A stretch of 64,000 nucleotides of DNA, taken from positions 215,004,546 to 215,068,545 of the forward strand of contig NC_080670.1 of the NCBI RefSeq assembly GCF_030247195.1, in the 5' to 3' direction. Below the pieces are notes generated by a model. The model saw nothing but the letters and a program-made list of their open reading frames with translations, was not told the origin of the DNA and searched no databases. Numbering within the stretch: the first letter of the stretch is position 1; every line of letters begins with the position of its first letter. This DNA is from Topomyia yanbarensis (Eukaryota > Arthropoda > Insecta > Diptera > Culicidae). The position numbers were made by a program, and so were the translations under genes. Shown here piece by piece: positions 56,801-64,000 of this stretch.

Positions 56801-57290
56801 ACGACCACTCACACCTATGTAAAGCCCATCGAGCGCCACTGGTTACACTGTGCTGGATCCTTGGCCACAGCGGTATCATAGGGAACATAGATGCTGATCA
56901 GCTAGCACCACACGGGAAACGAACCCGAACCCGTCACCCCAACAGCCGACATCTACGGAGATTTCAACACGAACATTCACCAACCACTGGCCGAGATCCC
57001 AAAGCTACACACAGGACCGCCCGAGTAAACTCGAAGGAGCAAAGGATACTCTTCCGGCTCCTGGTGGAACACACTAGAGTAACCGACGCCCACACCAATA
57101 CCGAATTGCGTCCCTTGTAGCACCCGACTCTCTTTCGGACACCTCCTCTGCAACTGCCGGGAAGACCTCCGACGACAATATAAACTGGTGGAATCAATAC
57201 GGGACGTACTGGCCAACAACCCGGTGCGGGAGGAGGTACTTCTCCTATTTCCAAAGGACACCGGCCTGTACGACCGTATTTAAGGCAACA
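53860..57290 (+). mobile_element. Degenerate I-type LINE with endonuclease, RT and RNase H remnants, copy 2
   Basis: In ORF2 order on the plus strand: the endonuclease end (CSESGPLLLFNE, then YRGIDLIAASDPRS, about 53930-54045, matching the NDGxPT...AIDLxxxSP region); RT motifs INGVPRGSVLVVTLFLLRIN and HVSVYSDDTILVALGK (55719-55860, catalytic YADD as YSDD); thumb GVTIDRKLTLTPHFRRIKK (56055-56110); RNase H KVYTDGSKADDGVRAGISG (about 56592-56648) and CWILGHSGIIGNIDADQLA (about 56852-56908); then FGHLLCNCREDLRR and a C-terminal VREEVLLLFPKDTGLYDRI. Frameshifts and stops occur throughout; the stretch between endonuclease and RT (54.1-55.6 kb) is too decayed to read. Same family as copy 1 at 24040-26420. 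Confidence 0.85.
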
Positions 57291-57339
57291 CGACCGAACG
57301 TTTCCTGCGGTCTAGATCAGCCAAAAGCTATCAACTCCA

Positions 57340-57545
57340 CTATCCGTGAAAACCCGACCAACTGTAGGTCCTCTGCCACAACCTCTACCGGGGGCTGGAG
57401 AGGTTCCCCACGACCCAGATCAGCCAAAACCGGTTTCTTCGAACATATCCAAGCAGGAACACACCATGACCGCATTACCAATAGGCCCTATACCACACCC
57501 TCCCGGTGCTGGAGAGGTCGCCCTTGGTCTGACGCAGTCACCAGA
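57340..57545 (+). repeat. Tandem duplication in the LINE tail
   Basis: Two units encode nearly the same phrase, GPLPQPLPGAGEVPHD and GPIPHPPGAGEVALGL, about 130 bp apart (DNA landmark GGTGCTGGAGAGGT or GGGGCTGGAGAGGT). They follow the end of the LINE ORF and probably belong to its 3' UTR rather than to a protein. Confidence 0.55.
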
Positions 57546-57829
57546 GAGAAAACTACAACCAAAGCGCGGCGCTGATCTCTGGATTCTGAACCTTTACCCC
57601 TCTAACACGGCAACTTTCTTCATATTTCATCCGTTGAGGAATGGAAGTAGATTAGACCACGATAGTCACTCCAACTAAACGAAGAGTCCGGATGGTTGAA
57701 TTCAACGCCGGCCGTCGCGATTTCATCGGAGGGTCTATTTTATAGGTGACCTCGATCGGGTAGTGATCTAGAACAAATCGTTAGCTCTATGGGGGTTATT
57801 GTGCCTCTAGCGAAGGTTACTCTATGATC

Positions 57830-59760
57830 ACATAAATTTCATTTCCGAGACAGTTGGGATGTCCGGACTGGTAAGGCTTTGTGGTGAGCGTTTATATCTT
57901 CCATGACGACGAACGGAGGTGGTTAGATCTTTCTTCCCAAAGATCACCGACCGGGGTTTGGTGACCATCAATGTATTCCTTTTCATGTTGTGGGAGGGGA
58001 ACGAAGTTTTGTAGGAAGAGCTGTTCCAGTCGGTTCCAGCAAGAGGTCTCTCTGGACAGACCAAAGGTCCTTGGGCAGTAACCTCCCAGATTTTCATTTT
58101 GAACCACGAACTCTGCACATAGAAATCTCATCGCTGCACTTGGCACGTTGAATTCAGTATTCTAGTCTCTGACAGTAACCGTAGTCTCTGGACTATGGAC
58201 ACTGACCTTCCAATTCAGCATTTTCAACCGTGACTTTGAACTCTTGTCCCTGGAAATCGGGAAAATAAACTCTAAACTTTGAGCTTCGAAAGCTAATCCC
58301 TGGACTCCAAGGTTCTGGTCTCTGCAAGCTGACTTTAGGGCTACGAGGTCCGGAGATTTGCTACGACCTTGGGCGTCACGATCTGGAACACAGAACTAGA
58401 CTTGAGTTTTAGGAACCCAGAACTTTCGACTTTGCATCTAGGCTCCGCATTCTTGACTAGAGTCTAGCGGTGATATCTGGGGTCAAGGAACTGATTTCAA
58501 ATCCCTGGATACATTTTGAAGCGTAAACACTTTGGCTCGGTTCTTGTGTCCATACAACATACAACATTACCGTTCAGTTGTCGTCTACGGCCTTAAGAAT
58601 CTGATTTCTACGACGGTTTGGAAGGAAATCTGTGCAGTGAACTATGATCTGTGGACTCCGATATCTTAACTCTGGACTATGAAACTTGAATATTGGGGCC
58701 TGAGCTCACATTTTTTTCTATGTCTTTTAGTCTCAGTACTTTGCATTCTGGACTCGAGACTTGGAAATTGAGACCCTTGGACTCTGCACACTGAGCTCTA
58801 TATTTTAGACTCTAGAGTCCGTATTCGGGACTGGGATCTAGCATTCTGGCCCGATGGTCTGTGAATTCTAAACTCGGCACTCTAAAATCTGAACCATGGA
58901 ATATAGACTCTACGCTCTGATGTCCGGACTTTGGTCTGCGGGTTATTATTTCTGGATTTTAGGAATCTGCTAGACTAGGATCTGATTTGACTCTGGACGG
59001 TTTCTACTGCAGTTTTCTTCTTCACCAACATGTCGGCCTTAAGAATCCCAATGCTACGGTGGTTGCGACGTCCTAACCCCAAGGCTGGGTATTGAATATT
59101 TTTAGCTCATTTTTAGGTTACATCTTCCTTCCCAAATATGGCAGCCCACTGGTGTTCAGAGTTCAAAGGAGGTCCTGGACGAACCACCAATACAATCAGA
59201 AGGCGCTGTTTCCAGTTCGCCGTGGGAGTACTCCTGATGCAGGACAAAATTTTGTGGAAACTTAGCTGTTCCAGTCCGCTTCTTAGTCGGTCGAACATCG
59301 GCAAAGCGTAGTCGTTGGGGATCGAGACTTCGTTCATATAATGGTCGCTGTTACGTAGTCCTCCGAGGACAGACCAAAGACAGTCGGCGACAAAGCTGGT
59401 CGAATCTTTTTCCCAAACATGGTTGCCGATCGGGGTTTTGTAGAGTCCAGAGGGTTCGAGGGTGTCTTGGCGGATCACCAAAGTAGTCCAAGCTATTCTA
59501 TAAGGCCCCTTAGTAGATCCAAAACCGGCGTCACAATGTCGTCAAAGAATCGCTGTTGCAAAGGTCTCTAGGGCAAACCAAAGGCAGTTGGTGGTCATGG
59601 TTCTGAAACGTCTAGCGTAGCCGTAAGCGTATCCGTAATTCAATACTATCGCTCAGTACTTCTCAACGGCCTTAGGAATCTCATTGTCATGGCGGTTGGA
59701 GTGCTCTGACCCACTGGCTAGGTAGTGGGCGTTAATACCCTCCGTAATGAAGAAACGTGG
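57830..59760. repeat. Diverged direct repeats and degenerate CTCTGGACT-type tract
   Basis: A phrase like CTTCCCAAA..ATC..CCGACCGGGGTTTGGT with GAGCTGTTCCAGTCGGTTCC occurs near 57930-58040. Decayed relatives occur near 59120-59290 and 59400-59450. A phrase like GGCCTTAAGAATC...ACGG(T/C)GGTTG recurs near 58590, 59036 and 59671. Between about 58150 and 59000 the DNA is a long degenerate run of words such as TCTGGACTATG, CTCTGAACTTTG and GACTCTGG, a decayed short-period satellite. Minus-strand frames here (57828-58118, 59113-59481) are repeat translations. Confidence 0.6.
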
Positions 59761-60318
59761 GTGGAATTTGCGGCACTATAGTTTTTTTCACATTCAGTGT
59801 CACGTATTGTACACAAAAAGAGTAGCTTGATTCATCTAGACCTTCTACTCTGGTAACCAGTATCTAACCATTTGTAATTTATTAACTCACACTGGTATCG
59901 GCTCTCGAGTCACACAGACCAATCGACACTTTTTAATATCTGCGTGTCCTGGATAGCCAGGCCGACTGTACAATGACCTGGATGTTTTTTTAACCGTGGG
60001 CATTCAATTAGATGACCAGCGAGTTGAGGTTCGAACGATAGATTGCTGTTGATTCGGACTATCTACTAGTGACATTTGTCACGCCATTGTCGATGGTTTC
60101 TGAACACATGAATGCCTGATATTTACTCTATCCTTCCACGGTCGGGTTTGCCACTGGATGGTCCCTCCCAAGTGGCAACGAGTCATCTGCAAACTTTATA
60201 GCGAATATTGCGCCGTCCTTAGAGGTACACTCAAGTTCGCATTATTGGATCTATTTTATTTATTATTGAAGCACATGCGTTGTTTAGCATCCAAACTCTA
60301 GAATATTTTGTTTTGGTT
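59761..60318. other. No gene recognised
   Basis: Nothing identifiable. It separates the degenerate repeats from TTAA repeat copy D. Confidence 0.4.
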
Positions 60319-60840
60319 TTAAGGACAACATACAAGCGAGCCACAACATATCTCCAACGCCACATACCCCTCTCCAGTGCCTACCCATGTATCTGACATG
60401 AGCAAATATAAAAATACGTTTTTCAACACACTAACCTTGCCACGAAACTGCTACTTGAGGAAGCTAGAACATTTTCCTACAAAATCAACCCGAGTTTTGG
60501 ACGAAATGCCATCTGTAGTTCTTATTTTGTGCGAAAATATCACTCTTCTTCACTTGGGGTTTCTTTTCGAAACACTCTTATTTTTCTTCTCACTTTCATT
60601 GCACTTTTTCAAATGCACTTTAATCTCACACCACTGCAAAAAACACCCGCGAAACTTCAATCGTTTACTAACAAAACTTCAAATTTGCTGGCACTGTGCA
60701 GATGACCGCAGGAAAATGTCGGAAACTCTCATTTGCGCGCTTGAATTTTCACTTCGAATTCCATTTTTCCTCAATGTAAACAAGCGAGTCGGTGCCTAGC
60801 AACAAGCGTGCGTTCCTGGCTTCCACATATCTTCCCTAAT
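60319..60840 (+). repeat. TTAA-bounded 0.5-kb dispersed repeat, copy D
   Basis: The left end has TTAAGGACA at 60319-60327. The body aligns with copies A-C through GAGCCACAACATA, the CTTCACTTGGGGTTTC block and CACATATCTTC. The right end is mutated to CTTCCCTAAT, so the right TTAA is lost. The open frame 60377-60799 is the repeat's internal frame and is not a gene. Confidence 0.8.
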
Positions 60841-63800
60841 GAAAAATTTCTTTTCCATACACTGCTTACTGCGATCTGTGTTTTTCGTACACTCAACGAT
60901 GGCGACACGTTTGTAGCGCAATGCTCTCAGTTACCCGAGCAGAAACGTTTCAAATATTGGCAGCATCGCCAACAAAAATTGAAAAACTCACACTACTGAA
61001 ATGCAAAGATTCAAATGGCACACTACAGTTTCGATGTTCGATCTATATCTGGCATAAGTTGTTGAATACAGAAATATTGTTGAAACGAAAACACAATAAT
61101 CCAAACATTGCAAAATAGTCGCTTAATCAATAAAATCAATTCGCAAACACGTCGAACCGGGGTTCAATTTCGTAAATGTCAGCCGTGTAGGAAAGGGTAA
61201 AAACCGGCTCCTACGATGAATATAAAATATTCTTGAATAGCTTTTCAACATGGCCGACGTTTGTCCAACGGAAAGATGAATCCTAGATTGGCGTCACTCA
61301 CAGACTGCCACTCGCACGACTACAATGAAGCTTCTTCCCAAAAAAAACCAAAAGAAGAACTTAAAGTTTGCAACAAAAAAACCAAAACGCAGACATACAA
61401 CAAACGACTTAACCACGATCATAACGGTGGTGTTTGGGGTAAGAAAAATGCTGTGATAAAAAGTATCTTCGTACGCGAAACAATACAGAAAAAATTGTTA
61501 TTCACCACAAGCAAACTTAATAACGAAATGAAGTAAAAAAAAAACTGGTTGTTAGAACTTCACACGGCAAATGATAACAGACAAGCAAATCACTAAAGAA
61601 CCGTTCATCTTAAAAAAAACGATAACTAAGTACAGTAACCATCCCGTATAAAGGCAAGACCGATAACAGAAACGGAAATAAAATCTAAAAAGCATTAAGC
61701 AGCATAAAATCCAATCGACTAAAGATAATTGTGTAAATAAATTAATAGTTGAAAAAATACAAACGACGAGAGAAGCAGATCAAATCGTTATTTTTATACA
61801 CACATATACCAAAGTGGAAATGTCAAATTGAACACTTTCCATGATAGAAATAAAAAAAAATCAGATTCTACAAAGTAACCAGTTCGATATGAGCGAAAAA
61901 AAAACAAAACCAGTAGGCGTATGTTTGAGCGCGATTAGTGACACTTCGAGCGACAAGACACTAACTCGAACTCATTTTTTGTACTCCCAGTATCAAAACA
62001 ATAGGGTAATAAACAGTAAGGATTAAACTTTATAAATAAAACAGAAACTCATTGCGGGCGGCAGTCAGTCAATCTGCCGAGCGCCAATGAGATAAAAAGC
62101 GATCGATAAGAGTAACACTAACACTAATGTATAGGTGAGACTAGGCTGAAATAGGCACGGGTTTCGGTTTCAATTCATCCGAACGAGTTTTTGATTGTTA
62201 TTTCTCTCATACACCACACGCTAAATTCCCCTTCATTGAGCTTGATTCTCTCTGTTTGCAGTAGCTGTGTAAAGTTGGTTACCAATTAGGAAAACGTCTG
62301 CCCGCCCTATTTATTTATGTATGCCACAGCTCATCAAATGCTGTTGTTAGGTTAGATTAGATAAACGAAACAAACAAGAAAAACTACTTTACAAAGAGAA
62401 ACACGTTGTTACGTTTGTAGTGAACAGGTAACAAAAATGCAAGAACAAAAAAAAACAATTACACACGAAAAATCGTCTTCCTACATAAACAAAAAATAAA
62501 TTGTTTAACCAAAAAATGAACTTTTTCACTCACATACTCATGCTCTAAGCGAGCAGCGCAATTTTTATAGCAAACGCTCTAATACTCGGCTTTTCTGACA
62601 TTTTTTTCCGAATTTGGTTCTTACAATTCGATTGTTTCGCTATTTTGCCTGGTTTTGGCGATTTTCACCCCGAAAAAAAAATTTCGATGGTCAATTATTG
62701 TAAAGTATTCTACTTTCCTAATCAATTTTACTAGACATTTTTAATCTACAAGTACTGTATAGTTGAAGCGTAATTAATACAAACTAAATTGTAATTATAA
62801 ACGAAAACAAAAAAAACGAGAAAAGAGTAAAGCATGAATATCTAAACAATTAAACAAAAATCAAGTGAACGCTGAAAACAAGCAAGACAAAACATCGTAG
62901 TGCCAAACATACATCCCACACACACAGACGTACACGTACACACAAAAACACACGACGCTGAGTCGTCGGTTTGTGATTCGGGCGCCCCCGTGTGTGAGTA
63001 AAAAAACGGTGATATTGTTAGAACATATTTACGCTAAAAGCTAGCTCTTAAGACGCAAACTAAACTAACTGCATCCGACACTGGACGCGCCAGTATCGGG
63101 CAATTGGTAGATTCTTATATATTAGGCTCTCTAAGCTAGAACGAGAAGCCGTAAGGTAAACAAAACAGAAACTCATAACCTACACTTCCGATAGCAGTGA
63201 AAAAAAACAAACAAGAACCCTACCTACAATCATTACACGCATACTACTACAGATCAAACACTCTCTTAACTACTTACTAGATCGTTGAAATTATACTTCT
63301 ATATAACTGAAAACAAGCACACAGCGATCCAAGCAAGCTTGGATCACACACTCACAGGCACGTTCAAATATTAAAAACTGATTGCTTCAAAGTACACACC
63401 CGGCACACACACTCACTACGCAACCGCAGTAGGCTTTGAATTGTTTCGTTTCCGTTTTACTTAGGCTTTATGCAAACCACGTGCTCGCGAAAACTGAGCC
63501 GTACAAGGAATTGCTTCCCGTGTTAAAAAAAACTTTGTTTGTTCTTTAACCAATTGTTACACGCAACACACAAACAAACATACTCTATTTCTGAAACATA
63601 CACAAAAACACACACACTGATACACACGTTCTAAAACGCAACTGAAAACGTTTCAGACAATATCAATTGAAGTCAGGCTTCGCACCTTTTTCCTACTAAT
63701 ACAATATGCAAACAATGCAAAAAAAATGCAGTTTAGGCGAATTCAGTCGTTGAATAGAGGAAATAAAAAATAAACAAAAGAAAATTGTTTACTCCACCTA

Positions 63801-64000
63801 GGTGAAAAAAAATGTTATAGGTATTTACTAATTATAGAGCTCGTTTTATACAAAAATAAAATAATGAAAAAATCTACTAAGGATAACTTTTAAAAAAAAC
63901 AAGTAAACTTTCGATAAACAATGGGAACGGTATTCGTTCGGAGGCTGGCAACTAATACGATTGTGTGAAGTGAAATGTGATTGGCGTCGAGCGATGGTCA
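60841..64000 (+). other. A-rich non-coding tract, possible distal 3' UTR
   Basis: From about 61300 the plus strand is markedly A-rich with many AAAAAA runs, AATAAA hexamers, TGTAAATAAAT words and CACACA stretches (62910-62955 and 63600-63625). There is no transposon similarity. This resembles very long 3' UTRs of insect neuronal genes on the plus strand. It could be the distal UTR of the receptor gene, with the TEs at 53.9-60.8 kb inserted, or belong to another transcript. Frames at 61261-61536 and 61841-62026 are A-rich and I do not consider them genes. Confidence 0.35.

Noticed and set aside
60377..60799. 140-codon ORF beginning MPTHVSDMSKYKN
   Set aside because: Entirely within the dispersed TTAA-bounded repeat; the recurring frame reflects repeated DNA, not a gene.
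61261..61536. 91-codon Lys/Asn-rich ORF
   Set aside because: A-rich composition in a non-coding tract; no motif, low complexity.

Overview
The window looks like nuclear DNA of a fly-type insect, most likely a mosquito or close relative. The only confidently recognised functional gene is the 3' half of an insect nicotinic acetylcholine receptor alpha subunit of the alpha5/6/7 group, best matching alpha7. It lies on the + strand. Seven exons between 27582 and 51380 have consistent splice sites and phases and join into 357 codons (356 residues plus stop). They run from just before loop C, through the YNCC vicinal cysteines and four membrane helices, to a TAA stop. I did not find exons for the signal peptide and most of the ligand-binding domain, so they probably lie upstream of the window. 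One intron is 20 kb long and full of transposon debris; the others range from 63 bp to 1.8 kb.

Layout. Bases 1-27581 are intron or upstream DNA. They hold transposon remnants (three non-LTR reverse-transcriptase fragments, two Tc1/mariner fragments, a degenerate I-type LINE), foldback elements, an AT microsatellite, two copies of a 0.5-kb TTAA-bounded repeat, and a decayed PiT/SLC20-type phosphate transporter pseudogene (18150-19165). Bases 27582-28415 carry two receptor exons. The 28416-48423 intron carries a Tc1/mariner remnant, a third TTAA-bounded repeat, a tandem array of about 120-bp units, and an 8.57-kb element with perfect 33-bp terminal inverted repeats. That element contains three tandem units of about 480 bp and abuts an R1-type reverse transcriptase fragment; a second RT fragment follows. 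Bases 48424-51380 carry the last five receptor exons. Downstream are a probable 3' UTR, an I-type LINE with endonuclease, RT and RNase H remnants (53.86-57.29 kb), a zone of diverged direct repeats, a fourth TTAA-bounded repeat, and an A-rich tract to the window end.

Most unusual observation. The receptor stop codon (TAA followed by C, 51378-51380) is followed in the same frame by 127 further sense codons (51381-51761; stop 51762-51764). These encode a Thr/Ala/Pro-rich linker, a strongly hydrophobic stretch of about 30 residues and a short basic tail. The predicted topology (extracellular mucin-like stalk, fifth membrane helix, cytoplasmic basic tail) is self-consistent. It suggests a stop-codon readthrough or alternative C-terminal isoform, but this is inference. 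Other leads are a 32-bp intronic hairpin just upstream of the TM3 exon, a 63-bp intron that is open in frame, and the large TIR element.

All calls come from reading the sequence and remembered family motifs; no searches were run. Most long open frames outside the receptor gene are chance or transposon debris.
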